From positions 4,750,055 to 4,814,054 of the forward strand of contig BCHH01000002.1 in assembly GCA_001599595.1 (NCBI GenBank): 64,000 bases of DNA, read 5' to 3'. Below, piece by piece: positions 9,975 to 22,271 of the stretch (its first letter is position 1; each line of letters starts with the position of its first letter). Both the position numbers and the translations under genes were made by a program. This DNA is from Beverwykella pulmonaria. Its lineage: Eukaryota; Ascomycota; Dothideomycetes; Pleosporales; Melanommataceae. The notes below the pieces were generated by a model, which did not search any database, was not told the DNA's origin, and saw only the letters and a list, made by a program, of their open reading frames with translations.

Positions 9975-12694
9975 GTGGAGTGAGTGACGTGGCTTTTGAG
10001 CTTTTGTTGCTGTACTGTCAAATTTGATCCGGAATTTTGCTACATCTTATGTGACGGCTCAGGGCTCGAGTCAAGATGACTGTGGGCAGGGAATGCTAGC
10101 GATTCATGTACACCACTCTTTTTGTATGTGAAACTAGACTGATTGAAGAAGCTAGGCCTTGTCTATACGCTGGCAGGTATAAAATGAGGCTTTTCCTCCT
10201 TCGTAGAAAATCAATCAGTTCTTATAATCCTCCTGTGCCCACGGGTATGCAAATAACCAAAGTATCTCATCCAGGGAAGAAACCTAGGCCCAAATCTTAT
10301 CTTCGTAGGAAAATTTTTGTTTAGGATATTTGAAAAGATGCAATACATCGTCCTTGTTCGCAATTGTAGTTGATAGCAGCACGGCGTTGGCTAGCTCGTG
10401 AAGCTTCGCTGTTCGTGAAAATGGCCTGGTATACTGAAATCACTTATATGGATAAATTATTTGAGGCATTTCTAGTAACCTCCACTAGTAACCTCCCTGT
10501 CAGTAAAGGCACCATTCATGTGGCTTGTTGAAGAAGCTGTGCTTGAGTGGTTCGAGGTGTTCAAAGGGTTTGCGGGGTTTGCAGGGCTCAAGGTGTTGGA
10601 TTGGTTTGCTTTGCTTGGCGTGATAATAATGATATTCTCGAACACGATTAGCCTTTTCTTCCTAAAAGTGCTGTTGTGATGTCACTTACAGTAGGCATGT
10701 AATAAGGTATAGTTGATATTGAACGAGAGGAGGGGAAGCCTGCGAGCGTTCATACCACTCTAGCACTATAAGATTTCCATAGATAGTGGAAGGGTGAACT
10801 TCAGCGCTGACAACAGTCGGTAATACGGCTCGGTGATGCCTGCTACTATTACGTTACGGTTGTTAGTAATTACTATACCGACGTTACGCTCAGAGCGCTT
10901 GTACGGAACGGATGGTACACCGTAGAGGTCGATTTGAAGCTTCTGTGACCGGCAATATATACAAATTTCCTAATTAGGAAGGAGGTCTGGATTGAGTTCT
11001 TCGAGGGCGTCGTCGTCGAGGTCCTGGATGCTGGTCATGTCGTCGGCCGACTCCTCCTCCTCCTACGCCTCCTTGTTTGTTATATCAACAGCCAGGTCTT
11101 TGAGGTAACTCGGCATGGCGTCTCTGCTCAGCCAATTCTTTTGCAGCTGGCATATTTCAATTGTCTCTAGGGATGGTGAATTACGATCGCACGTGACTAT
11201 ACGTTTGGCGTTTATTCCGCGAGGTAATCCAGCTAGTAATTTACATGTCGAATTTCATAATAAACAAGGTAAACAAACTGACGATGGTATGATGTAACGG
11301 TTTAGGTTTGTCCAGATGTAGCTAGTAGAACAGCATATAAGCTGCTCCGACTTGATCTGTCCCAGAAAAACGCAGTCGCCGTATGATCATTGTCCCCATC
11401 TTACAATAGAGATGAGGGCGAAAAGTTAGTCAGGGACCGAAGCTCCGCATTTGCTCTATGTGGGGACATACTACGCCTGATGCAGTTAGATCTGCCGAAT
11501 CTGGCCCCCGAACGCTCAATTCATGCCTCCTTCCTAATCAGGAACCGTATAGCCGTAATACGGTTTCAAATTCAGTACGCTACAGTCCCTTTTACGGTTA
11601 CCTCCTCACTACGCTACCTACGGAGAAAAACCATGTACGGGCTGTATTTTACGGTAGAAGAACTGTGCGCTTATAGAGATTACATAAAAAACAAGGCAGC
11701 TAGAGACAATAAGCCTAATGTTAAAGCTTTAACAGTAAGCAACTCCAACAACACTCAGTATATGCGAAACATGAGATTCTACTGCTAATATCTGAATCTT
11801 ATAGGTATCCTTACTGACGCCCTGCACAACTACATCCTTTCGAATATGTTGGCATCACAAGGCTTATTGCAATTGCAATGGGGTGTCCTAAAACGAGGTG
11901 TTGATTCATGTAAATCTCTTTGTGTGCGGCTGAGGGAATCGTCCCATCCCTCTGCCGCCAAGCATGGCTAATACCCCACGTGATAATCACGTTCGATATA
12001 CTCCCAACAGAATACTACCTAGGTTTTCCAAGGAAGTTACTAGACGCAACAACCTCATGAAGCTAGCCTTTTGGCCTATAGCTAGGCGCAACAACAACCT
12101 CCTCTAAAACCTCAGCAGCATTTCCCTCAGCTAGGATGCAGGCGCTCCTGTCAACGCGAGTGCGAAGGATTTGGAAGAATTTGAAACACGTCGCAACATG
12201 CGTGCTCTCTGCGCCAATATTAAGAGGGCACAATAGATATGTAAAGAGGTCTGATTAATCAAATCGCAGATTAAGAATCTTGCAATGACCCTGTTACATC
12301 TAAAACTGCAAGAGAAGAGGGTTGCATAATTTTAACACGTAGATAGCCTAAGGGCTTAAGTATTACCCACTACAGCTTCTCTAGGAGAAGCTACAAGACC
12401 ACCGAGATAGCCTGTTTGTTCAATGTCGCGATAAGTCGTGTTCACGTCTCGTCTGCGCTACGCCACTCCTGTAGCAGTGAGAGTAACAGAGGCGAACTAG
12501 ACAACTCTAATCGGGCTGCTTTTGCAATGACTAAGACTATGAATGATCTTAACGGGTAAGGAAGTAAGCTATTATAAGGTTGAAACACTGTTAAGTTCGA
12601 GGAAAGTGAGACAGCCAAATTTCAACAAAATACGATCAAAAGTCCCACGCCAAGAAAAATTGGATATTCATTTTAGGTATCTGACGTGTAACGA
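9975..12694. other. Relic-rich intergenic stretch
   Basis: No gene can be supported over about 2.7 kb. Short open frames occur (11390-11788 plus, 132 codons, unknown). The minus strand around 11100-10980 encodes an acidic segment (DDMTSIQDLDDDALEEL) that may be the tail of an old transposase, and 12360-12560 contains a helix-turn-helix-like segment broken by stops. All are too decayed to name. Confidence 0.3.
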
Positions 12695-12699
12695 GAATA

Positions 12700-12831
12700 T
12701 GTAAGCCGAGGACACCATAATGTCACGTGGATATGCCACTGACTAATCAGTCCGTCATATATATATCAGCTGTACATACATCACATACAATACACATCTG
12801 GACACCTCTTTCCTCCGCCCTCCAGCTTACA
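12700..12831 (+). mobile_element. Solo LTR of the Ty1/copia family at 47-55 kb
   Basis: The sequence starts TGTAAGCCGAGG and ends CCAGCTTACA and is near-identical to the copia LTRs at 47455-47587 and 55330-55462 in opposite orientation. It is flanked by the perfect 5-bp duplication GAATA (12695-12699 and 12832-12836), so it is a complete solo LTR left by recombination. Confidence 0.92.
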
Positions 12832-12959
12832 GAATACCGTCAAATATGGGATCGAGAAGAGTTAAATCTAAGTCTACTCTAGTAGTTTAGAAGAAAATAT
12901 TCTAGCTTTAAAGGGCAAGTAATATGAGGCCATGAGCTATTAGGATATGAGGAGGAACG

Positions 12960-12977
12960 TTATCTCATTAATCAGAC
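12960..12977 (+). repeat. Left terminal inverted repeat of the 9.3-kb element
   Basis: TTATCTCATTAATCAGAC, an exact reverse complement of 22272-22289. Similarity continues imperfectly inward (CTC, then GCGGCGCTAA-like words). Confidence 0.92.
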
Positions 12978-13040
12978 GCTCCACAGAGGATTTTCCTAGC
13001 GCGGCGCTAAGGCTCGCTAAGGCTCGCCTTGAACTTCTGG

Positions 13041-13100
13041 GAACTCCTAGGCCAATCAGAGACCTAAGAAACTCCAGGGAACTCCAGGGCCAATCAGAGG
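13041..13100 (+). repeat. Subterminal CCAAT motifs, left end
   Basis: Two copies of the element's recurring motif, AACTCCTAGGCCAATCAGAG and a CTCCAGGGCCAATCAGAGG variant, read on the plus strand. The mirror-image pair lies at 22121-22199 near the right end. Confidence 0.75.
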
Positions 13101-13740
13101 CCGATTATGTAATCAATGGAAAATTCTCTGCGGAGCGTCTGAGGTAATTTGGTAGTCGTTTGTTAGCAACTCAGATTTGTCAATCGCAATATTTGACTTT
13201 GAGCCCACCTATGAGTTTGCCTGCGCCCTTAGTTATTTAAAGGCGCGATGCAAAAAATAGAACAGGTAATTCTGCGTTAATTGATGTCATTTTAATGCCT
13301 AACTAACGTCTGTATAACATGGAGATACACGGCGCCGTGTAGTGACTTGTTTTCGCAAGTCACGTTTTGTGGAATCACGACCAACAGTGACTCAATACAC
13401 CCCACCCACACCAAGATAATACACTGTAACCTGCTCCGCTAGGTTATACGCCTGTCCTAAAGCGCCTCCTGAGCTTACTCCGTTACATTTACACCTGTCG
13501 CCGCCGGATCGCACATCCTCAGTCCATCGCCTGCATATCCAGACCACGCGACAACCACGCACTACGTTGTCGCACAGCCTCCATCTAACCCCTATCACAC
13601 TCGCTGAGTTGGATATTGCGCCGTACTGTCCAGTGTTATTCCCTGCTTGTGTTGTTGGGTTAAAATCGCGTTACCAGATTCCTATCTTACAGAACCGTGT
13701 CTGCCCTCTTCAACTTTGTTATTAGCTAGACCTGCACTAC

Positions 13741-13819
13741 AAAACTCCTACAAACTCCTAGGCCAATTAGAGGCCACAGATATAAGCCCTAGAAACTCCT
13801 AGAAACTCCTGGGCCAATC
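13741..13819 (+). repeat. CCAAT motifs directly upstream of the helicase start
   Basis: Two further copies (AAACTCCTAGGCCAATTAGAG and AAACTCCTGGGCCAATCA); the second abuts the helicase start codon at 13820. The position suggests a promoter element or a binding site for an element-encoded protein. Confidence 0.7.
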
Positions 13820-16696
13820 ATGGCTCCTCAGAAGGGTAGACAAGGCGGCAGGTTGACGCGGCATGGCGCACGGCAGGCGCCCGCGCAAGCGGCGTGGAAT
13901 ACAACAACTGTGACGCCGACAAGGAGGAAAAGTGGGAAGACGAGTAGAGGTGATAAGCGTACTATCTGGCACCGGCGCCACCAAAATCTACGTGTACCTA
14001 GGCTAGAGGAGCGTCTCTTTATGGATTAGACATTGAGTGAGTGGGTTTGTAGTGTTCCACATATGAAAATGGAGGATCTTCCAATGGTTGTTGAGCGGGC
14101 CAGGGCGTTTGAATATGTGGACTTTCAAGAGGAGGTTATTGCGGTGTGTCTAACGCGGATACTGGCATGTGGCATGGCTGATGGTTCCCCTGCCTGCAGA
14201 CCCCGCCTAGAGCAGGTTTGAACGCTCCAGCGGCTTATATTTAGATGTGGTGATACGTTCTTAATCGCACGGACTGGGTTTGGGAAGAGTATTATCTTTC
14301 ATGCCTTTACTGTGTTAACTCAAAAGATTACGTTGCAGTTAATCCCACTTAACAAGCTAGGCGACAAACAGCTTTGCGACATCCGCAGTATACTAGGTAC
14401 TAATCCTTGTCTCCTAAATGCAAAGACTCGCACTGAAACAAAGGCCCTGTTGGGTAGTATTGCTGCTAGCAAGTACACTCATGTTCTGCTTAGGCCTGAG
14501 CAGGCGTTAAGTAGGTCCTTCTGTGCCGCATTAAAGAGCCCTAAGCTACAATCACAGATTAGACTAGTGGCTATTAATAAGTGTCATCTAGTCCAACAGT
14601 GGAAGGACTTCCGGCCTGCGTTTACACTCCTTGGTGAACTGCGTATGATATTGCGCTGGGACATTGTCTGGTTTGGCTGCTCAGCTACAGTTGACGAAGA
14701 GACTAAGTTAAGGGTGCTCAAGTCCACTAGATTTAGGCCACTTGGGTATGGTATGTACAAGACGGAGGTTATCTGGACATCAATTGATCGCCCAGATGTA
14801 TCAATTGCAGTCATCCCCATCCCAAAGGGGAAGATGTCAGACTAGGATCCATTGCACTTCCTTATTGACGGCGCGACGTTAGATGTAGACAGTGGTGTCC
14901 AGTCTGCAACTCTAGAGGGTGTGCCTAAGACTGTCGTCTTCATTGACGGTCGGATGAGCCTCCAGACTGCCGCAGATTGGTGTTGTCGCGTATTGGTTGC
15001 TAAGACAGCAGGTCTCCCAGCTCATAGTCGGTATACGTTGGATCCTTTGGATGGCGCGCGCTGCGTGCTTAATGTCGTGGAGGTCTTTACCTCGCATGTA
15101 TTGGACTTCGATCGACAACAGCGCTACGCCGAATTCAAGCTCCCATCATCCATGATCCGCGTCATGTTTGCAACCACGTCTCTTGGCATGGGCATCAATA
15201 TTCCTGACATCTAGCGCGTTGTGTGCTGGCGCTTCCCAATCACTATGAGCATCGCAGACATGTGGCAGCGCCTGGGTCGTGGTGGTAGATCAGCTGGTGC
15301 TAGAAGCTCCGCCTACATCTTTCTCCCGTATTAGATGTTCGACTCTGAAGGCTACTCAGCTGTTGAGGTTCAGGTAGCTACACTGCCAACCACGGCCTCA
15401 CCACTTTCCCGTCTAGCGCGGCGTATGAAAAATCAGCTGCCCAATCAATCGCGGCGTCTTAACAAGAGTCGGTTGGCGGAGAGTCACACGCCTGCCTCTA
15501 TGGTATGTGACATGACGCCAGGCGACACTGCTGCGGAGCCATCCACTCAGGAGCCTTTGGGTAGTCAAACTCCAATGGTAGATGGGAGCGAGGCTGAGAG
15601 TGTTGCCTCCAATGCCGACGCATGTGTGCGCACTCGCAGAGACTCACAAGGCCGCAAACCCTGGACTAAGTCAGATCAATCAGCCCGAGAGTTGGTAGAC
15701 GCGGTGTGGTTTAGGATGGTGAATGGGGTGTGCCATTGGGAGGAGTTCTTACGCTGCCTGGGAGAGTACAAACTGCCGCCTAGTGAACAAATGTCTGTTC
15801 CTAGAGATGAATGTTGCTCTCGCTGTAATCCATCACTCTTGCCGTTGCCGTCGGATCCGCCGCCAGCCATCAAACCACCATCCCGTCCGCGCAAGGGTAC
15901 GCTGCCGTACTTTGCCTTTGTGCACATTGAGGAGTGGGCCACTACCCAGGCGGCGTTGCTGTGTTCAAGTACATTTTGGAGATATCCAGTGCCAGCTGCT
16001 GCCTTTATAAGTACCAAGCTACAATATGCTCTAAGCGCCGCATGTAGATCTAAGATAGTTAGTGATACCATGCTGTTAATAGAACAATGGCTAGAGCTAG
16101 CACCGCAGCTCTCAGAGTGGTCGCGGATTGAGTCTCATGGCAGCGCGTTGGTGTCCGCAATGCCAGATATACTTGTGGCTGCTCGCTCTGAACATGATGC
16201 ATATAAACTTGCTATAGGTGCGAGTAGACAGGAGCGTCTGGTGGCGCATTTGTTAGACGGGCCCATAACTGCGCTGGGGGCAGACCGCGCAACTGTAATC
16301 AAGAATCGAGACAACCACTTGGCCAGGGAGGTTGCTAAAAGGAGGTTTGCCAATCTGGCCAGTACAATAATGTCGACCGCGGCTGCTGTAGCTGCTTCGC
16401 CTGACACTATCGTGGACCGTGTGATCTCTACTCCTGAGCGCGACGTCGACAGTCCAACAGCATTGCCAGTCACACCGTCCATGTCGATACCAGCAAGCAC
16501 GGCTACGCCTGTAAGGTTGAGTAAACGCCGTCGGTTTACTAGAGAGATTGCCAGTACACCACCTGCAACGCCATCTCAGGTGCCTTTGGCGCAGCTAGAC
16601 GCAAACGTAACAAGACCACTGTTGTTTGCTGCTACTACACGTACAGGTCAGGAACGGAAGCCAACTGAAAAAGCGCGTGGATACTTTAAGATATAG
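13820..16696 (+). pseudogene. RecQ-like DNA helicase of the 9.3-kb element, with five nonsense codons
   Basis: One uninterrupted frame of about 958 codons is broken only by five stops: TAG 14027, TGA 14219, TAG 14843, TAG 15212 and TAG 15332. Helicase motifs appear in order: Walker A TGFGKS (about residue 152), motif II at residues 252-256, motif III GCSAT (about 288), motif V MFATTSLGMGINIPD, and motif VI QRLGRGGR. After these come CHWEEFLRCLGEY and a DECCSRC cluster, which resemble the RecQ zinc-binding subdomain. Motif II reads INKCH where DEAH/DECH-like acids are expected; two G-to-A changes would explain the loss. The basic N-terminus and Ser/Thr/Pro-rich C-terminus are unassigned. RecQ-like helicases unwind DNA 3' to 5'; here the role would be in element replication or excision. 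This copy cannot be functional. Confidence 0.8.
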
Positions 16697-16769
16697 CAAA
16701 CTATACCGTACAATTGCATCTCCTTGCGTTATGCCGTATGCAAGATATTGTCTTAGGTATAATCTATAG

Positions 16770-16961
16770 CCTCCTATTGGCCTAGGAGTTTGCAGGAGTT
16801 TCTAGGAGGTTCTAGGAGTAGTTAGCGCGTGTCCAAGATGAAAGGAACTATCACTATTACTATTACCACCATCCTTCTGTCTTCATGCATTGCTATATAT
16901 GCTAAATCCCTAGCCTCTTATTGGCCTAGGAGTTTGCAGGAGTTTCTAGGAGGCTCTAGAA
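16770..16961 (-). repeat. Two inverted CCAAT motif blocks between helicase and Zn-cluster genes
   Basis: At 16770-16816 and 16911-16961 the motif recurs on the minus strand (ATTGGCCTAGGAGTTTGCAGG), within two larger direct copies of about 145 bp. They sit upstream of the gene at 17113. Confidence 0.75.
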
Positions 16962-17112
16962 GTAGTTAGCGCGAGTCCAAATAAAGGGAACCTACATCAC
17001 CATTACTATCACCACAACTCAGCGTCTACACTAGCGCTCCGCGTAATAGCCATATATAATAGTAAACTCCCTGCTTGTCTGCTCTGCATAGAAACACCAC
17101 AATACTGCAAAG

Positions 17113-18106
17113 ATGCCTTTGAATACTCTACCTGCAATCTTTGCTCTCCAGTACCAATCCAACGTCTGTCAGACGGAGGACGAGATCCTTGCTTCTGCCT
17201 GTACTATCCAATTCTATGCCTCACGGCATAGGGGTGTGACTTGGCCGTGCCTGCCTGTAAAGGTTTGGGTGCGCCAATGCGGTGCGCGGAGGGATAGGTT
17301 TCAAGTCATTGGACAGAGGCCAGCCAAGAAGGTCGAGCGTGGTCGTCAAGAGACACCTCGCGCGACCTTTAAAGTTGACTCATCTAATGATGAGGCATTT
17401 GGGGAGCCGCTTGTGCGCGTTCCTAGCTTAGATGCGTTCCCCCAAGAACCATCTGTAGACTTGGGTTGCAGCGGCAGCGTTAGTGACAAAGAGATGGATG
17501 GCCTGTCTTTCAACGACAATTAGCAAGTGTTGCTCTCTCCCTTACATCTACAAATGCTAACCTTTATACAGCAAGGACGCTACCACCCTGCCGTCTCCGC
17601 CTGCTGTCGTGGGCAACCCTTCGCGGGCAGTCTTTGCGAGAGCTCAGGTTGCACATGGTCCGGAAGATCGCGTGGCTTGGACTTGGGACCCTCAGGGCAA
17701 AAAGTCCAGTGACCACTACGTACACCAGCACTCCAACGTGTGGTCGTATCAGTCTGAATCGGAGTACCATGCCGCAAAGCCTAATAGGAAGAAGGTGTTT
17801 GACCATATTGGTCGCATCATGGAGACGGACCTTGGGGTGAAGCTGAGTAATGATCAGCGTTGCAGCCACTGTCAGGCTGGAAACGGTTCCAGCGGGTACG
17901 AGTGTTGGATATACAGCAGTGACGGAGCAAAGCAGGTGAAGAACCCGGGCTCTATCTGCGCGCGTTGTCGGATGGACACTGTCAAGTGCTCCCTCTCCAC
18001 ACGCAAGTCACAAGGAGTACCCGCGCCGCCTCGCTCATCTCCTGCGGTTCTCCTGCCTCGTCCAGCGGCGTCTGGTCCCTCGTCCAGAGTGGTTCCCAGA
18101 TGCTGA
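17113..18106 (+). CDS. Six-cysteine (zinc-cluster-like) protein of the 9.3-kb element
   Basis: Exons 17113-17522 and 17572-18106 are joined by a 49-nt GC-AG intron (GCAAGT donor, GCTAAC branch site, TACAG acceptor), giving 314 residues. The stop that would otherwise end exon 1 (TAG at 17521) spans the donor and vanishes on splicing. The C-terminal third carries C234-x2-C237-x10-C248-x17-C266-x2-C269-x6-C276, a likely zinc-binding module, preceded by VAWTWDPQGKK and a WSYQSESEY segment. No family is recognised. DNA binding at the repeated motifs is an inference from the cysteines and the genetic setting. Unlike both neighbours, this gene has no premature stop after splicing. Confidence 0.65.
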
Positions 18107-18644
18107 GTTGTTGATTCGCGGTCAGTACGTCGTCGAAGCTTGCGACCTTGAGACTTGTCACCTCTTGGAAGTTACACCATCTCAGCTACAACCCCTTCCT
18201 CTTTGCTTGGTTGTGGCTTTGAGCAATAGGGAGAGCATAAGTGTATGTTAGGGCTACAGCTCTTCTGTCTAACGTACTGGCTGGCGGAGAGTAGAGTGTT
18301 GTAGTTTAGAGTCTGTCAACGCAGCAAGTTCTAACCGTCATCATCAGGGTCTGGCGTTTGGGGTGGCTTAATCTGTGTAAAGTTTCTACCCTTCACCTTC
18401 TTTTGACGAAGACGCATGGTTACAGACGGCTCTATTAGCAAGCACCATGTAAGATCTGGTATAAGCTGCTCTATTGGTTGAGCCTAGATGGCCGGCGAAG
18501 ACGGAACCTGCTGCCTGTACGGGGCGCCGGCTACAAACCTGTCACTACTCTATCTAGTAGTTGGCAGAGCCGAAGCAGTACGCAAATTCCTTTCCACTAA
18601 CAGTAGCTTTTACAGTTACTGCTAAGGGAGAGTTATTGGTCTCA

Positions 18645-19047
18645 GGTTCAACATTTGTTCTGCACGGGACTTAGCCATGCTACAAACTCCTACAAACTCC
18701 TGGGCCAATAAGAGGCTATTGGTCTTAGGTTCAACATTTGTTCTGCACGGGACTCAGCCATGCTACAAACTCCTGCAAACTCCTGGGCCAGTAAGAGGCT
18801 ATTAGTCTTGGGTTCAACATTTGTTCTACGCGGGACTCAGCCATGCTACAAACTCCTGCAAACTCCTGGGCCAATAAGAGGCTATTAGTCTTAGGTTCAA
18901 CATTTGTTCTGCACGGGACTTGGCCATGCTACAAACTCCTGCAAACTCCTAGGCTAATAAGAGCCTATCAGTCTTAGGTTCAACATTTGTTCTACGCGGG
19001 ACTTGGCCATGCTACAAACTCCTGCAAACTCCTAGACCAATAAGAGG
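18645..19047 (+). repeat. Five tandem units of about 84 bp containing the CCAAT motif
   Basis: Five direct units start with GGTTCAACATTTGTTCT (near 18645, 18729, 18811, 18895 and 18978); each ends with an AAACTCCTGCAAACTCCT block followed by GGGCCAATAAGAGGC. The array lies between the 3' ends of the convergent second and third genes, so it is not a simple promoter and may be a binding-site cluster or internal control region. Confidence 0.85.
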
Positions 19048-19054
19048 CTAAGGA

Positions 19055-21923
19055 TTAGGTAAGATCTATAGTCTTAATAGAAACTGTGGGGTCGAGCATG
19101 CCATAGAGCTTATCTAATATAGCATCAGCGTAGTCCTAGATATCATCAAAACTAGTAAAGTCAGAGCTGTCTTGTGCAGCCAGAGGGTAGAACTGAATTT
19201 GGCCAGGGGTACAGACATGCTGTTGGTTGAACTGCGTAACCTTCTCCTCTAACAAAACAGTACCCTCTTTTCAGATGTCAAGTAAATCATACATCGCGTA
19301 GTTGCGTAGCTAGTCAGACTCACAAGGCTCTAAGAGGTCGTCATTAAGCAGTGTGCGGGCAAGAAGATACATGTCAGCCACTGCAATACTAGAAGTGTGC
19401 TTGTCTGACATGTCCTCTCCAAAGTAGCCCTCTAACTGTAAGCGCAGTAAGTGGAGCCAGGTGCTGCACAAACACTAGTGTTTAAATGTCTCCTTAGCGT
19501 TGTGGGTAGAGTTCTTGTTTATCTTAATATCAATCTTAGACGCAAGATTAAGATGCTCCATGTGAAGGTCAATTGGCTTAAAGGTAGACAGGAGCCCCTT
19601 CTAATTTACTAGCCCAGTTGCAAGTATACTCCTCTGTAGCTCAGGGGTGTTTACACTTGTTAGATTCCACCTATAAAATAACATCTCACGCCCATAATTA
19701 TGCTGTCCTGCACCAAAGAACAGCACAATAAGTAGATCTACAAGACGTTGCAGTAAACTAATGTTACTAAACTTGACAGCATGACGCACTGTTAAGAAGA
19801 TCTCAACTTCCTGGAGATACCTGCACATAGTACAGAACTTGACATCTGGTGTATTAGACACCCAAGCAGAATGTGTGAAGGCAACCTGTTGTACATCGCC
19901 TACAATATCCAGGAACTAGTCAGGTGTTAGGGACTAAACAAGCTCTGTGACGTCCTCCAACTGCTTAGTAGAGACAGTGAGCTGAGTTGACGCGCAGAAC
20001 AGGCCTTGGCGTCTTATTGCGGCGTAAAATAGACCAACAACGCGAGACGTAAAACCTTGCGCTACAATAGGCTCCATTAGGTGGTACTTTGCACTGTCTC
20101 GTGTGGTTTGACTGCGGCCCCACATAGTAACGTTGTGGAGTATAGTATGTTGGCTGCCAGGGCACGGCGGAGATGCGTCAAAGTGGGTGCGGACAATCGT
20201 AAACAAGAGATTCATCTGTATGTGAAACCACGCCGGAAGCCCAAGTAGCCAGTCCCGCTTGTCGTATAGTCAAGCTGCACGCACCTGCTCAGCCTTGGTA
20301 GTTCATATGTGATGAGCAGTAAGTTGGTCGCCATGTGCAAGAAATAAGCGCGCCTTAAAGTCGTTAGGCTTATCCAATGTTGGGTTATCTGGTGCCCAGA
20401 GACCAAGCTGCCGCAGATAAATATCATCCTGCACCTTATACGTCCCCTTAATAGTGCCCTTATTCTCAAATACAGCAGCATACTGCCAGAACTTGGTCGT
20501 CCAAGGTGTAAGGCACTCTATCGTCAGAAACACTGGGTATCTAGCTTTGTTGGATCTGGAGAAGACAGCATTGACGGCGACAGGATAGATTCAGCGGACA
20601 GCGTCAGAGATGAGACTATAGGTTATGTCGACGTCAATCTGACCTCCCACAAGGCCATCGCTGAATACTATGTCGTCTAAGCTGAGTGGCACAGTAGGAT
20701 TATGCATTAACTGCACTAATCTAGACGCCGGCATCTCCTCGTCTATACAGATTAACGCGTTTGTTATATCTAGCCGACCCTGCTTGTGCCCTGCGTCCTT
20801 GTGGCAAACAGCTGCCTTTGCGTTTAAATTATCCCATACGTTCTTTGTTTGTAGGTGGAAGGCAAGAGTGCGTAGATGTTTCTACTGTAGGTTAGCAACG
20901 TACAAATACTAATAGAAGAGAATGTAGAGATTACAATTAAGGACGTACTTCTGCCTCTGCAGAGAGCTTGCGCATAAGGCTGTTTGCGCTGTGGTATGTA
21001 TAACACAAGCCAAATCCAGCAAGCACCTCTATAACCTTACAGTGCGTACTNGTACCTAAAAGGTATAGATCAAGAGAAGACGCNAGAAAGTTTGACCTCA
21101 TCTTAGTCCTTNAATNGCACACTATACTAGTAACCGCAAACATCTTCTNGTGGAGCGCACTGTNGACATTCCTNGCCCNGTAACTCCTGTAGCCTGCACA
21201 AGGATTGCTNATAACATAACAGAGAAGCGCGTGCCATTTGGGGGCAACACGCTGTATAGACTCAATGCCAGCGCTAAAGTCAATACTCTCTGCATCCACA
21301 CGCTCATTAAACATCCCAAACAAAGGCTCTTTTTGCAACTAATCTAACTCGCCAGCACAGGCACGCATAATGTTTACGTCTGATATAACACCACAGGAGT
21401 AGAATAACTTAAATGTTTCTTCCAGAATCCGGCGCCGCAATTTCTGCCTGCTATAGCTCTTGTGACTGACGCGCACCTCCAGCTCATTATTGTCCCCAGC
21501 CCACGCCTCTAAGAATTCCTTAAACGTCCACTTTGTACGTCGCAGTGCATTAACTATAAGGTCTAATTTCACCTTAGAGGTGCGCGCCCGGCAAACGCGC
21601 GCACGGGAGCGCGCGTCCTAGGAAGGAGGGTGCAATATATTAGGCAGGACAGCGGTGTCGTCCCTCTTAGTGTTGTCCTCGTCAGCATCCAGTTTGTCCA
21701 TGGTGGCGAGAAGTGCTTTATTAGGCAGTGCAACGTCCCCAAAGGGATCGCTTAACTCAGAGTCACCGCTACTATCTTCTAGCACGCTAAGGGGACTTGA
21801 GGAAAGGTCAATGTCATCAAAAAATAATGGCGGAGGGCTTGTGAAGGGGCTTGCTGGTGTGGTAGATAAGGCTTGTTTGGGGCCGCCAGGGAGGTGAAGG
21901 AGGGCGGGAGATAGAGACATCAC
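19055..21923 (-). pseudogene. DUF6589-like large protein of the 9.3-kb element, 13 nonsense codons
   Basis: The frame runs 21923-20949, then after a 64-nt GTACGT...CTACAG intron 20884-19055, about 934 codons in all. Recognisable stretches are WTFKEFLEAWAG, APKWHALLCY, LDLYLLG, VIEVLAGFGLCYTYHSAN, FWQYAAVFENKGTIKG, HGDQLTAHH, WFHIQMNLLFTIVRTH and AKYHLMEPI. This order matches my memory of the fungal DUF6589 family, whose function is unknown. At least thirteen in-frame stops occur, all TAG or TGA, with the frame otherwise preserved. Several ambiguous N bases lie at 21051-21199. The HGDQLTAHH motif and size would suit a catalytic protein such as a transposase; that is inference. Confidence 0.65.
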
Positions 21924-22120
21924 AAATTGAACAGATAGTATTAAATAATCGCTATCGTTTAGTGCTAATTTTGCGTGGTTAAATGCTGTTTTAGTGTTGG
22001 AGATAGAGGGTGTAAGTGTGTATGTTTCCCCTTCAGTGTAGAATCAGAGTTGCTAACAAGCCACTACCAAATTACCTCAGACCCTCGTGGAGAATCTGGC
22101 TCCGGTCCCATCCCTGCGCT

Positions 22121-22199
22121 CTTATTGGCCTAGGAGTTTGCAGGAGTTTCTTGGGTTTATTCTAGACCTGTGATTGGCTGAGGAGTTTGGAGGAGTTCT
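22121..22199 (-). repeat. Subterminal CCAAT motifs, right end
   Basis: Two minus-strand copies (TATTGGCCTAGGAGTTTGC and GATTGGCTGAGGAGTTTGG) mirror the pair at 13041-13100, followed by a GCGGCGCGCTAGCGGCGCTAA zone resembling the left end. Confidence 0.75.
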
Positions 22200-22271
22200 T
22201 AGCGGCGCGCTAGCGGCGCTAAGAAGGGTGCTGCAGGGGTGGCAGACCGGAAGTCAGGATTCTCCGCGAGG

